NCBI GenBank assembly: GCA_963765705.1
Contig: CAVXXJ010000013.1
Span: forward strand, 673,865 to 737,864
Reading direction: 5' to 3'
Origin: Gaiellasilicea sp963765705
GTDB lineage: Bacteria; Actinomycetota; Thermoleophilia; Gaiellales; Gaiellaceae
Length of the DNA: 64,000 nt
Below, piece by piece: positions 46,873-59,479 of the stretch. A model generated the notes under the pieces. It had not been told where the DNA came from. It saw only the letters and a program-made list of their open reading frames with translations, and made no database searches. The position numbers were made by a program, and so were the translations under genes. Every line of letters begins with the position of its first letter. Position 1 is the first letter of the stretch.

Positions 46873-47060
46873 CGCCGCCCCGGCTCTCGCTGGCTGGCGC
46901 GCTTCGGGTGGTCGCGGTGGGCGCCGGCGTTTTGAACGGCGGCTGGGTATGGACGAGGGGGGTTTCGACGTGGCCGGGGGCGTCACCCACGATCCGGCCC
47001 ACCCCGCGAGGCCGGCCCCTCCACCTCTTCACCCAGCCGCAGTAGACGTCCGCGGCGCGC

Positions 47061-47676
47061 TCAACCCCCCAGCCCGAGCGCCTCGAGCAGCGCGGCGAGA
47101 TCGGGCGCGATCCGGTGCGCGTCGCCGAGCTCGCTCTCCTCGTGGGTGGTGGTGACCGCCCACACGGTCATCCCCGCGGCGCGGCCCGCGCGCACCCCGG
47201 CGGGGGCGTCCTCGATCACGACGCAGTCGGCGGGCGCGGCGCCGAGGGCCTGGGCGGCCACGAGGTAGGCGTCGGGGGCCGGCTTGCCGCGCCGGACGGC
47301 GTCGGCGGTCACGAGGATGGCCGGCTCGCGCAGGCCCGCGGCGCGCAGCCGGGCGGCGGCCAGCGAGGAGCCGCAGGAGGTGACGACGGCGAGGCCGGTC
47401 GCCGGCGCGCCCTTGAGCAGCTCGGCGGCTCCGGGCAGCGCGACGCCGCCCGTCGCGGCGTGGATCTGCTCCAGCCGCTCGGCCTCCTCGGCCGCGGGCA
47501 GGTGGGGCGCCACCGAGGCGATCACCTCGCGCGTCGGGACGCCGTGGCTGGCGTGCGCGACGGCGTCGGCGTCGAGGCCCTGCGCTTCAGCCCACTCGCG
47601 CCACACCGCGCTCGACCGCGGCGCCGGAGTCGACGAGCACGCCGTCGAGGTCGCAGAGGATGGCGGCGAACTTCAC
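47061..47676 (-). CDS. HAD-superfamily hydrolase (beta-phosphoglucomutase/phosphatase-like)
   Basis: About 204 residues from GTG 47676 (KFAAILCDLDGVLVDSGAAVER, motif I DLDGVLVDS). After a slip near 47605 it continues REWAEAQGLDADAVAHASHGVPTREVI, then AVVTSCGSSLAAARLRAAG (motif II), RRGKPAPDAYLVAAQALG (motif III Lys) and CVVIEDAPAGVRAGRAAGM (motif IV). The family dephosphorylates sugar phosphates. The stretch 46873-47060 between rmlA and this gene shows no feature I can support. The start overlaps the MFS stop (GTGA). Confidence 0.85.
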
Positions 47677-48826
47677 CGGACCGCCAGCTCTCTCGGTTCG
47701 GAGGCGCGACGGCCCGTCGCGCGGGCGGCGAGCAGCGCCACGATGGCGTTCGCCAGCACGAGGCTGACCAGCGCGATCGGGAGCGTGGTCGCGTCGGCCA
47801 GGAAGCCGATGAAGGGCGGGCCGACCAGGAAGCCGATCGAGCCCATCGAGCTGACCGCCGCGATCGCCGGGCCGGACGCCTCCTCGGCGTCGGCCCCCGC
47901 GGCGCTGAACAGCAGCGGGACGCCGTTGGCCACGCCGACGCCGACCAGCGTCCAGCCGACGAGCGCCGCCACCGGGTCGGCGAGCAGCAACGCGCCGCCG
48001 AGCGCGAGCGCGGCCAGCGCGGACCCGCCCTGCAGCAGCCTCGTCGCGCCGAAGCGGCGGTTGAGGGCGTCCCCGGTGACGCGGCCGATGGTCATCCCCG
48101 CCGCCAGCGCGGCGAAGGCGAGCGCGGCGAGGCCGGCTCCGGCCTCGAGGTCCCCGCGCATCCAGACGCCGCCCCAGTCGCCCATCCCGCCCTCGGTGAC
48201 CATGATCAAGAAGCAGAGGAACGCGAGCAGCAGGACCTTGCGGGACGGCAGCCGCGGCGGCGTCGGCTCCTCCACCTGGACCGACCCCGGCCCGAGGCGC
48301 GGGAGCAGGACCGCGAGCAGCGCGAGCAGCGCCGCGGCGATCACCACGTTCTGCACCCGCGGGTCGACGCCCAGCGCCGTCGGCCGCGCCGATCGAACCG
48401 GCGGCGGCGAACCCGCCGAAGCTCCAGCCGGCGTGCAGCGAGGACATGATCGGCCGCTCGTAGCGCTGCTCGATGGCCACGCCGTGGGCGTTCATCGAGA
48501 CGTCCATCGCCCCGCTGGCGGCGCCGAACGCGAGCAGCGTGATCGGCAGCAGCCACGGCTCCGGCGGGAGCAGGAGCAGCGCGACGACGGACACGCACAG
48601 GAGCGCGCCGATCCGCGTGCCCTTGACGCTGCCGATGCGGACCAGCACCTGGCCCATCAGCGGCACCGCGACGATCACGCCGATCGACATCGTCAGCAGG
48701 ATCAGGCCGAGCGCGCTCTTGGTCAGGTCGAACCGGTGCCTCGACGAACGGGATCTGCGCGACCCACGCGCCGACCGCGGCGCCGTTGACGAAGAAGACG
48801 CCGAGGGTCGCGACACGCGGAGTCAC
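47673..48826 (-). CDS. MFS transporter (YbjJ-like)
   Basis: About 384 residues from GTG 48826 (TPRVATLGVFFVNGAAVGAWVAQIPFV). Slips occur near 48740 and 48378. Typical segments are RHRFDLTKSALGLILLTMSIGVIVAVPLMGQVLVRIG, ASGAMDVSMNAHGVAIEQRYERPIMSSLHAGWSFGG and the C-terminal half (KVLLLAFLCFLIMVTEGGMGDWGGVWM, MGSIGFLVGPPFIGFLAD). The AMDVSMNAHG and HAGWSFGG motifs are characteristic of the YbjJ group. The substrate is unknown. It is coupled to the downstream HAD gene. Confidence 0.82.
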
Positions 48827-48887
48827 CGCCTATGGGTTATCAGGCGCGGGTGGCCGCCGCGGTACGGCAGCGCCACCCTTGCGGCGC

Positions 48888-49847
48888 CTAGACGGGGGTC
48901 GGGACCTTCTCTTCGACCGGCGCTTCGCGCTTCGCCTCGGGCTGCGGGACGGGCACGGGGACGACCGGGCGCATGAGCTTCTGCTCCTGGCGCTCGGGGC
49001 TGATCTCGACCACGTTCCAGGCGAGCCTGGTCGCCTTCATGGCGCGGATCACGTACGCGGAGGGATCGACCTCGTACCACTTCAGGCCGTGCGTGGCCGA
49101 ACGCGGGAACGCGTGGTGGTTGTGGTGCCACGACTCGCCGAAGGAGAGCGGAGCGAGCCAGAACACGTTGGTCGAGTGGTCCTCGACATCGAAGCGCCGC
49201 GAGCCGAAGAAGTGGCAGACGGAGTTGATCGACCACGTGACGTGGTGCAGCAGGAAGACGCGCACGAGGCCGCCCCACAGCGCGCCGGTCGCGGCGGCGG
49301 CGAGCGTGCCCTCGATGGCGTAGCCGAGCGCGGCCGGGATGACGATGCCGAGCGCGAGCCAGAGCGGGAACAGGCGGTTGATCAGCCGGAACCCGGGATC
49401 CTCGACGAGGTCCTTGGCGTACTTGCCGAACTTGGCCTGGCCCTGGCGGTCGAACAGCCAGCCCATGTGCGCGTACCAGAGGCCCTTCACGGCGCCCTTG
49501 AAGCCGTCGCCGTGGCCGTGCGGGGAGTGCGGATCGCCCTCCTCGTCGGTGTGCGCGTGGTGCTTGCGGTGGTCGGCGACCCACGAGATGACGGGTCCCT
49601 GGACCGCCATCGAGCCGAGGATCGCGAGCAGGTACTGCATCCACTTGTACGTGGAGAAGGCGCGGTGGGTCAGCATCCGGTGGAAGCCGACGGTGACGCC
49701 GAGGCCGCAGATCACGTACATCACGGCGAGGACCACGAGGTCGCTGGTGTCGACGAGCGTGTTCCAGAGCAGGTAGATCCCCACGATCAGCGCGAGGAAC
49801 GGCACCACGACGCCGATGAGGTTGAAGGTGCGCTGAGCAGAAGTCAT
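48888..49847 (-). CDS. Membrane acyl-CoA/acyl-lipid delta-9-type fatty acid desaturase
   Basis: An intact 319-residue protein from ATG 49847. The three histidine boxes of the di-iron site are HRMLTH, HRKHHAHTD and HHNHHAF, in order, with hydrophobic segments before and between (LIGVVVPFLALIVGIYLL, VVLAVMYVICGLGVTVGF). The proline- and glutamate-rich C-terminal tail (PVVPVPVPQPEAKRE) is unusual. Such enzymes introduce a double bond into stearoyl or palmitoyl chains with electrons from ferredoxin or cytochrome b5-like donors. It diverges from a PucR-type regulator. Confidence 0.88.
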   Translation of the reverse strand: MTSAQRTFNLIGVVVPFLALIVGIYLLWNTLVDTSDLVVLAVMYVICGLGVTVGFHRMLTHRAFSTYKWMQYLLAILGSMAVQGPVISWVADHRKHHAHTDEEGDPHSPHGHGDGFKGAVKGLWYAHMGWLFDRQGQAKFGKYAKDLVEDPGFRLINRLFPLWLALGIVIPAALGYAIEGTLAAAATGALWGGLVRVFLLHHVTWSINSVCHFFGSRRFDVEDHSTNVFWLAPLSFGESWHHNHHAFPRSATHGLKWYEVDPSAYVIRAMKATRLAWNVVEISPERQEQKLMRPVVPVPVPQPEAKREAPVEEKVPTPV

Positions 49848-49867
49848 GCTCTATGTATTACCCCTCC

Positions 49868-49917
49868 AGAATCGCAGCTTCATCGCCCTTTGAGGTCGGG
49901 TTGAGCCGCGAGATTCT
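49868..49917. promoter_or_regulatory. Divergent promoter region with spaced inverted repeat
   Basis: The 85-base spacer between the desaturase and the PucR-type gene contains AGAATC (49868-49873) and its inverse GATTCT (49912-49917), each embedded in a similar block (AGAATCGCAGCTT and, inverted, AAAGCTACAGAATC). The spacer is markedly more AT-rich than the genes. The two half-elements could be binding sites for the divergently encoded regulator, controlling both genes. Confidence 0.5.
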
Positions 49918-49932
49918 GTAGCTTTCCTACAA

Positions 49933-51162
49933 ATGCCGACCACGGCCCGCACCTTTGCAGCGATTCCCCCCGAGACCGCCCGGCGCGCTCCGGCCGGTGC
50001 TGTCGGGCCTCGCGGACGAGACGATCGCCGCGATCGCGGTGGAGGTGCCCGACTACGCCCGGGCCATGGAGGGCGCGTTCGGGGCGGCCGTGCGCCGCGG
50101 CGTGGAGATCGCCTTCGAGCGCTTCCTGGCGCTGATCGAGGACCCGCAGGCGGGCCGCGAGCAGCCGCGCGCGGGACGATCTACGTCGACCTCGGCCGGG
50201 GCGAGTTCCACGCCGGGCGCAGCCTCGACGCGCTGCTGGCCGCCTACCGCGTCGGCGCGCGGATGGCGTGGCGGCGCTTCGTGGAGGCCGGCCGCGAGGC
50301 GGGCCTGTCCCCCGAGGTGCTCTACGACCTCGGCGAGGCGATCTTCGCCTACATCGACGAGATCTCGGCCGAGTCCGCCGACGGCTACGCGCCGCGAGCA
50401 GTCGACGGCGGCCGGCGAGACCCAGCGCCGCCGCCGGCGGCTCGTGCGGCTGCTCGCCGAGGACCCGCCCGCCTCCGAGGAGGCGATCCGCACCGCGGCG
50501 TCCGCGGCGATCTGGCCGCTCCCGCGCCGGGTGGCGGCGCTCGCCATGCGCCCCGAGGGCGTGCCCGGCGCGGGCGAGGGCGCCACCGGCGCGGAGCAGG
50601 ACGTGCTCGACACCGCAGCCGTCTCGCTCGCCCGCCGGCTGGGCGGCAACGCGATCGGCGCCGAGGCGTGGGGCCGCGCGTGCGTGTTCGTGCCCGACCC
50701 CGACGCCCCCGGCCGCCGGCGGCAGCTCGAGGCGGCGCTCGACGGCGAGCGCGCCGCGCTGGGCCCGACGGTGGACTGGCGCGACGCCGGCGCCAGCGTG
50801 CAGCCGGGCCGGGGCCGCGCTCGCGCTCGACGCCCCCGGGCCGCTCGTGGTCGCCGACGACCACCTCGCCACGCTCCTGCTGGGCGCCGACCGCGCGCTC
50901 GGCGCCGAGCTGGCCGCTCACCCGCCTCGCGCCGCTCGCCGAGCTGACCGACACCCAGCGCGAGCGGATGACCGAGACGCTGCGGGCGTGGCTGGACCGC
51001 CCGGGGCAGGTGCAGGCGGTCGCCGCCACGCTCGGCGTGCACCCGCAGACCGTGCGCTACCGGCTCAACAGCCTGCGCGAGCTGTTCGGCGAGCGCCTCG
51101 AGGACCCGGACGCCCGCTTCGAGCTGTCGCTCGCCCTCCGCGTGGCGGCGATGCGCTACTAA
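49933..51162 (+). CDS. PucR/CdaR-type transcriptional regulator
   Basis: About 408 residues from ATG 49933, with slips near 49985, 50175, 50395, 50815 and 50925. The N-terminal RsbRD-like region reads IAAIAVEVPDYARAMEGAFGAAVRRGVEIAFERFLALIEDP and GEFHAGRSLDALLAAYRVGARMAWRRF. The C-terminal PucR helix-turn-helix is AWLDRPGQVQAVAATLGVHPQTVRYRLNSLRELFGERLEDPDARFELSLAL. Regulators of this form occur next to fatty acid desaturase genes in actinobacteria, and the divergent layout here suggests control of membrane unsaturation. Confidence 0.83.
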   Translation: MPTTARTFAAIPPETARRAPAGAVGPRGRDDRRDRGGGARLRPGHGGRVRGGRAPRRGDRLRALPGADRGPAGGPRAAARGTIYVDLGRGEFHAGRSLDALLAAYRVGARMAWRRFVEAGREAGLSPEVLYDLGEAIFAYIDEISAESADGYAPRAVDGGRRDPAPPPAARAAARRGPARLRGGDPHRGVRGDLAAPAPGGGARHAPRGRARRGRGRHRRGAGRARHRSRLARPPAGRQRDRRRGVGPRVRVRARPRRPRPPAAARGGARRRARRAGPDGGLARRRRQRAAGPGPRSRSTPPGRSWSPTTTSPRSCWAPTARSAPSWPLTRLAPLAELTDTQRERMTETLRAWLDRPGQVQAVAATLGVHPQTVRYRLNSLRELFGERLEDPDARFELSLALRVAAMRY

Positions 51163-52021
51163 TGAGCCGCATGCGCCTGCTCGTCATCGGCGCCGCGGGG
51201 ATGCTCGGGCAAGAGGTCCTCTCCGCCGCGGACGCAGCCGGCCATGAGCCGGTCGGACTGGGACCTCCCGGAGATCGACATCACCGACGCCGCCGCCACC
51301 CGCGCGGCCGTCGTGGACGCTGAACCCGGACGCCGTCGTCAACTGCGCGGCGTGGACCGACGTCGACGGCGCGGAGGCCCAGGAGGAGCTCGCCGCCCGG
51401 GTCAACGCCGAGGGCGCCGGCAACGTCGCCGCCGCCGCCGCGGCCGCCAACGCGCTCGTCGATCCAGCTCTCGACCGACTACTCCTTCGACGGGACGGCC
51501 ACCGAGCCGTACGTCGAGAGCAGCCCCACGTCGCCGCTGGGCGCCTACGGGCGGACCAAGCTCGCCGGCGAGCTGGCGGTCGCGGAGGCCGCCACGCCCG
51601 ACTTCGCGATCGTCCGCACCGCGTGGCTGTTCGGCCCGCACGGCAAGAACTTCGTCGACACCATGCTGCGCCTCGGCGCCGAGCGCGACGAGGTCTCCGT
51701 CGTCGACGACCAGGTCGGCTGCCCCACCTACGCCGGCCACCTCGCGGGCGCGCTCGTGGAGATCGCCGACCGCAGGCTGACCGGCATCCATCCACGTCGC
51801 CGGCGGCGGCCAGTGCACGTGGTACGACCTCGCCGTCGCCGCCTTCGAGGCCACCGGCACCGACTGCGTCGTCAACCGCACCACCGCCGCCGAGTTCGGC
51901 CGCCCCGCGCCGCGCCCGGCGTACTCCGTCCTGCGCACCGAGCGCGACGACATGCCCGCGGCTGCCGCCTGGCAGGAGGGCCTCGCCGCCCACCTCGCCG
52001 GCTCGAGGGCGAGCGGCATGA
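51162..52021 (+). CDS. rmlD: dTDP-4-dehydrorhamnose reductase
   Basis: About 286 residues; ATG 51162 overlaps the previous TAA, ATG 51171 is the alternative. RmlD features in order, across slips near 51260, 51320, 51465 and 51790: LLVIGAAGMLGQEVL, NPDAVVNCAAWTDVDGAE, IQLSTDYSFDGTA, SPLGAYGRTKLAGELAV (YGRTK catalytic motif), IVRTAWLFGPHGKNFVDTM, and DDQVGCPTYAGHLA. It reduces dTDP-4-keto-rhamnose to dTDP-L-rhamnose. The probable stop TGA 52019-52021 overlaps the rmlB ATG. No rmlC was seen in the window. Confidence 0.87.
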
Positions 52022-53011
52022 GGCTCCTCGTCTGCGGCGGCGCCGGCTTCATCGGCTCGACCTTCGTGCGCCAGCGCGTGACCGACTTCGGCGACGCCGT
52101 CACGGTGCTGGACAAGCTCACCTACGCCGGCCGGCAAGCGAGAACCTCCAGGACGTCGAGCACCGCTTCGTGCACGCCGGCATCGAGGAGCCGCGAGCGC
52201 GGTCGCCGAGGCGATGGCCGACGCCGACGCGGTGGTCAACTTCGCCGCCGAGACGCACGTGGACCGCTCGATCGCCGAGCCCGACGCGTTCGTGACCACC
52301 CACGCGCTCGGCACCTACGTGCTGCTCGAGGCCGCCCGCGCGCGCGGCATCCGCTACGTGCAGGTCTCCACCGACGAGGTCTACGGCTCGATCGAGGAGG
52401 GCTCGTTCACGGAGGCCTCGCCGCTGGCGCCGTCCTCGCCGTACTCGCGCGACCAAGGCGGGCGCCGACCTGCTGGTCGCCTCCTACCGCCACACCTTCG
52501 GGCTGGAGTCGCTGATCTGCCGCGGCTCGAACAACTACGGGCCGTACCAGTACCCCGAGAAGCTGATCCCGCTGATGGTGCTCAACGCGCTGCACGGCGA
52601 CAAGCTCCCGGTCTACGGCGACGGCCAGCAGGTGCGCAACTGGATCTACGCGGAGGACTTCGCCCGCGGGATCGGGTTCGCGCTCGAGCACGGCGAGCCC
52701 GGCGAGGTCTACAACGTCGGCGGCCCCGACGAGTGCCCCAACCTCGAGGTCGTCGCAGCGGATCATCGAGTACACCGGGCGCCGGCGACGAGCTGATCGA
52801 GTACGTCACCGACCGCCCCGGCCACGACCGCCGCTACTCGCTCTCCTCGGAGAAGATCCGCGCGCTCGGCTGGGAGCCGCAGGTCTACTTCGCCGACGGG
52901 CTGAAGCGACCGTCGAGCTGGTACCGCGACAACGCGTGGTGGTGGGAGCCGATCCGCTCCGGCGACTACCGCGCGTACTACGAGCGCCAGTACGGCCGGT
53001 CGCTCGGCTAG
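52018..53011 (+). CDS. rmlB: dTDP-glucose 4,6-dehydratase
   Basis: About 330 residues from ATG 52018. Motifs in order: RLLVCGGAGFIGSTFVRQRV, LDKLTYAGR, VVNFAAETHVDRSI, VQVSTDEVYGSIEEGSF, then after a slip near 52454 KAGADLLVASYRHTFGLESLICRGSNNYGPYQYPEKLIPLM and AEDFARGIGFAL. Two compensating slips near 52908 and 52918 turn the usual RTVEWYRDN into RPSSWYRDN. It converts dTDP-glucose to dTDP-4-keto-6-deoxyglucose. Together with rmlA and rmlD it supports rhamnosylated cell wall or glycolipid synthesis. Confidence 0.88.
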
Positions 53012-53432
53012 GCGCCCGAGCGAGGTCACGCGCCAGGTCTTGCCGTCGCGGGCGAACTCGAAGGTGGCCGTCTTCGGGTCGTCGCCGTCGCCCTGCTCGA
53101 CCTTCGGCGGTGGCCGTGTCGCCGGAGACGGTGACGTCGGTGACCTCGAGCGCGAAGTCGTTGACGTCCTGGATCGCCTCCTGCATCTGGTCGGTGCAGC
53201 TCGGCGTCGCCCGCCTTCAGCGAGTCGGCGAGCTCCTTGGCGAGGTAGCTTCCGCAGATCTCGCTCGGCGTCGCGCCTTCTTGCCCGGCGGACTGGAGGT
53301 CCGTCGACGACCTGGGCGACGTCGGCCTCGTCGCCCTTGAAGTCGCCGGCGGAGGAGCTGGACTGGGCGGTGCAGCCGCCGAACGGCGAGCGCGAGAACG
53401 GTCAGCGTGACGACAGGGTGAAGGCGGCGCAT
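53008..53432 (-). CDS. Putative lipoprotein of unknown function
   Basis: About 139 residues from ATG 53432. The signal peptide RRLHPVVTLTVLALAV is followed, after an extra base near 53384, by GGC giving a lipobox. The mature part (DFKGDEADVAQVV, SAGQEGATPSEICGSYLAKELADSLKAGDAE, MQEAIQDVNDFALEVTDVTVSGDTATAE, KTATFEFARDGKTWRVTSLGA) resembles NTF2-like DUF4878-type lipoproteins. Slips are near 53300, 53195 and 53105. It ends in a CTAG shared with the rmlB stop on the other strand. Confidence 0.65.
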
Positions 53433-53477
53433 CGGCCGAGAGGGTAGTCCGCCGCAGCGCGGGTACCCTTGAAGCCG

Positions 53478-54119
53478 GTGTCCGACCGTGCTCCACGGCC
53501 CCTCGCGGCCGCCACGCGCCGCCACTGCACGTCCGCCAGGACCAGCAGCGCCGGCGCCTCTTCTCCGCGGCCGCCCGCGTGTTCTCGCGGATGGGCTACG
53601 CCGAGGCCACCGCCGAGGCCATCGCCCGCGAGGCCGGAATGTCGAAGGCCACCTTCTACGAGCACTTCAACAACAAGGAGGACTGCATCGTCGCGCTGTT
53701 CGACGCGGCGATCGAGGTGATCATCGGCGCCATGCGCGCGGCCGGCGAGGCCAACCGCGACGCCGACCCGCCGACGCGGATCCGCGCCACCACCGGCGCG
53801 TTCCTGGCCGCGCTGCGAGGAGTTCCCCGACGAGGCGCAGACGCTGCTGGTGGAGATCGTCGGCGCGGGCCCGCGCGCGATGGCCCGGCGCGACCAGGCG
53901 CTCGACGCGGTGGCCGAGTACATCGACGACTTCAACCGCCTGGACCACGAGCGCGGCTCGGCGCCCGCGCTTCGCCTCCGACAGCGACGCCTACGCGATC
54001 ATGGGCGCCGTCGTGGAGCTCGCCTCGCGGCAGCTGCGCACCGGCCGGCCCGGCGAACATGGTCGGAGCTGGAGCCGGTCGTGGAGCGGTTCACGATGGG
54101 CCTGCTCGCCGACGCGTGA
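53478..54119 (+). CDS. TetR-family transcriptional regulator
   Basis: About 214 residues from GTG 53478. The TetR helix-turn-helix (AARVFSRMGYAEATAEAIAREAGMSKATFYEHFNNKEDCIVALFDAA) is followed by a helical ligand domain (FLAALREEFPDEAQTLLVEIVGAGPRAMARRDQALDAVAEYIDDF, ASDSDAYAIMGAVVELASRQLR). Slips lie near 53520, 53814 (lost CG), 53970 and 54064 (extra G). The C-terminal ELEPVVERFTMGLLADA is typical for regulators of fatty acid or efflux genes. The stop overlaps the UDG start (GTGA). Confidence 0.84.
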
Positions 54120-54803
54120 GCGGCGCCCTCGAGGCGCTCGCGGACGAGATCGCCGAGTGCCGCCGCTGCCCGCGGCTCGTGGAGTGGCGCGAGCAGGTGG
54201 CGCGCGAGAAGCGGGCCGCGTTCCGCGACTGGGAGTACTGGGGGCGCCCGATCGGCGGCTTCGGCGATCCCGAGGCGCGCGTGCTCGTGCTCGGCCTCGC
54301 GCCCGCGGCGCACGGCGCCAACCGCACCGGGCGCGTCTTCACCGGCGACCGCTCGGGCGACTTCCTGTTCGCCGCGCTGCACCGGGCCGGCTACGCCAAC
54401 CAGCCGACCTCGGTCCACGCCGGCGACGGGCTGCGGCTGACCGACTGCTTCATCACCGCCGCGGTGCGCTGCGCTCCGCCGGCCAACAAGCCGCTGCCCG
54501 CCGAGCGCGAGAACTGCGCGGCCTGGCTGGAGCTCGAGCTGGAGCTGCTGCCACGGCTGCGGCGTCGTCGTCTGCCTCGGCGCGTTCGCCTGGGAGGCGG
54601 CGCTGCGCACGCCGGCGCTGATCGGCGCGGCCGGCGCCCAGCCCCGGCCCGAAGTTCGGCCACGGCGCCGAGTGGCGCGGACGGCGACCGGCGTGCTGCT
54701 CGGCTGCTTCCACCCGAGCCAGCAGAACACGTTCACCGGCAAGCTGACCCCGGACGATGATCGACGCGGTGTTCGCCCGGGCCCGCGAGCTGGCGCCGCG
54801 TGA
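54116..54803 (+). CDS. Family 5 uracil-DNA glycosylase (UDGb)
   Basis: About 228 residues from GTG 54116. Family 5 motif I is GLAPAAHGANRTGRVFTGDRSGDFLFAALHRAG; motif II is LLGCFHPSQQNTFTGKLT. Candidate 4Fe-4S cysteines are in IAECRRCPRLVEW, AAVRCAPPANK and ENCAAW. Slips near 54555, 54650, 54685 and 54757 break the second half. UDGb removes uracil and other deaminated bases and has an Ala in place of the usual catalytic Asp/Asn, consistent with GLAPA here. It is a base-excision repair enzyme common in actinobacteria. Confidence 0.85.
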
Positions 54804-55997
54804 AGCGCTACGCGGAGGTCCTGCGCGAGCCGCACGTCGCCGCGCTGATCGCCGCCACGCTGCTCGCGCGCTTCCCGATCGGGATCAACGCGCTCGCGGT
54901 CGTCCTCTACCTGCGCGCGGCCACCGGCTCGTTCGCGATCGCCGGCGCGGTCGCCGGGTCGCTCGCGGCGGGCAGCGCCGATCGGCGCGCCGGTCCAGGG
55001 GCGGCTGGTCGACACGTTCGGCCAGCGCCGCGTGCTCGTCCCGCTCGGCGTGGTGCACGCCGCCGCGCTCGGCGCGCTGGTGCTCGCCGGGCGAGGAGGA
55101 CGCGCCCGACCGGCGTCCTCGTCGCCTGCGGCGCTGCTGGCCGGCTTCGCGATCCCGCCCACCTCGTCCGTGCTGCGCTCGATGTGGCCGCACCTGCTCC
55201 GCGCGAACCCGCGGCTGCTGCAGCCGGCGTACGCGCTGGACTCGGTGATGATCGAGGTGATCTTCATCGCTCGGCCCGCTGCTGACCGCCATGCTGACCG
55301 CGGTGGTCTCGCCGCAGGCCGCGCTGCTCGTGTCGGCCGCGAGCGTCGTCGCCGGCACGCTCGTGTTCACCTCGCTCCCGCCCTCGCGCGACGTGGCGGC
55401 CGGAGAAGGAGGGCCGCGCCGGGATGCTCGGCGCGCTCGGCTCGCCGGGCGTGCGCAGCCTCGTGATCGTCTCGCTGCCCGGCCGGGATGGCGCTCGGGA
55501 TCTGCGAGGTCGCGCTGCCCGCGTTCGCCGACGCCGAGGGCTCCCGCGAGCTGGCCGGCGTGCTGCTCGCCGTGTGGTCGCTCGGGAGCGTGGCCGGCGG
55601 GCTGATCTACGGCGCGCTGCCGTCGCGGCCGCCGCTGGACAAGGTGCACCTCGCGGTGGCGGCGCTGCTCCCGCTCGGCCTGCTGCCGCTGGCGGCCGCG
55701 CCGTCGATCGCGGTGATGGCGCTGCTCGTGATCCCGGCCGGGTTCTTCATCGCGCCGCTGCTCGCGACCCGCAACGAGCTGGTCGGGCACGTCGCTCCGC
55801 CGAGCTCCCGCACGGAGGCCTACACGTGGCCGGTGACCGCGTTCGTGGGCGGCATCTCGCTCGGCTCGGCGCTGGCCGGACTGCTCGTCGAGGGGCCCGG
55901 CTGGCGGGTCGCGTTCCTGGTCGCCTCGGGCATCGCGGCCACCGGCGCCATCATCGTGCTGGCACGACGGAACACCCTGGTCCCGGCGGTACCGTAG
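54800..55997 (+). CDS. MFS transporter
   Basis: About 399 residues from GTG 54800 overlapping the UDG stop. Segments across several slips (near 54980, 55090, 55110, 55270, 55403, 55482) include EPHVAALIAATLLARFPIGINALAVVLYL, GAPVQGRLVDTFGQRRVLVPLG (motif A-like), PTSSVLRSMWPHLLRANPRLLQPAYALDSVMIEVIF, and an intact C-terminal half (GICEVALPAFADAEGSRELAGVLLAVWSLGSVAGGLIYG). The substrate is unknown. Confidence 0.8.
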
Positions 55998-56001
55998 AGG
56001 G

Positions 56002-59088
<3,087 letters not shown>

Positions 59089-59378
59089 GTGCGCGACTTC
59101 GCCACCAAGCTGGCGTGGTATTTCGGCATCAAGCTCGGTGACGGCCCCGCCGCCGTCACCCGAGCCGGGGCCGCGCCCCAGCCTGCGCCGGCGGATCGTG
59201 GGCGCGATCGTCATCGGAGCGGCCCTCGCGCTGATCAGCGTCGGCACCCGGCGGCTTCGACGAGGGTGTCGCGAGCCTGATCGTTCGCGGCATCCTGTTC
59301 GCGCTGGCCGTCGGTGCCTGGGGCGTGGCGATCGAACGCATGGCCGAGGCCGAGCACCGTCGCCGAAACGCCCCTTGA
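59089..59378 (+). CDS. Small two-helix membrane protein
   Basis: GTG 59089 directly follows the Lhr stop. The N-terminus is RDFATKLAWYFGIKLGDG. After slips near 59135 and 59250 come SLRRRIVGAIVIGAALALISVGTR (helix 1), FDEGVASLIVRGILFALAVGAWGVAIERMAEAE (helix 2) and a basic end RRRNAP. Total about 97 residues. I do not recognise the family. A terminator hairpin follows at 59424. Confidence 0.55.
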
Positions 59379-59423
59379 CGGCCAAGCAACGCCCGGATAG
59401 AGACAGCCCCGGCTACCGGACGT

Positions 59424-59462
59424 GTGCCTCTGTAGCTGCCTCTAGGGCAGCCTGAGAGGCAC
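59424..59462. terminator. Hairpin terminator between convergent genes
   Basis: GTGCCTCT (59424-59431) pairs with AGAGGCAC (59455-59462); an inner stem CTGCC (59436-59440) pairs with GGCAG (59446-59450) around a five-base loop, separated by a four-base symmetric bulge. AAAAC follows on the plus strand and there is no long U-run. The position between two convergent genes favours a bidirectional terminator. Confidence 0.7.
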
Positions 59463-59479
59463 AAAACGATCTGCTGCTC

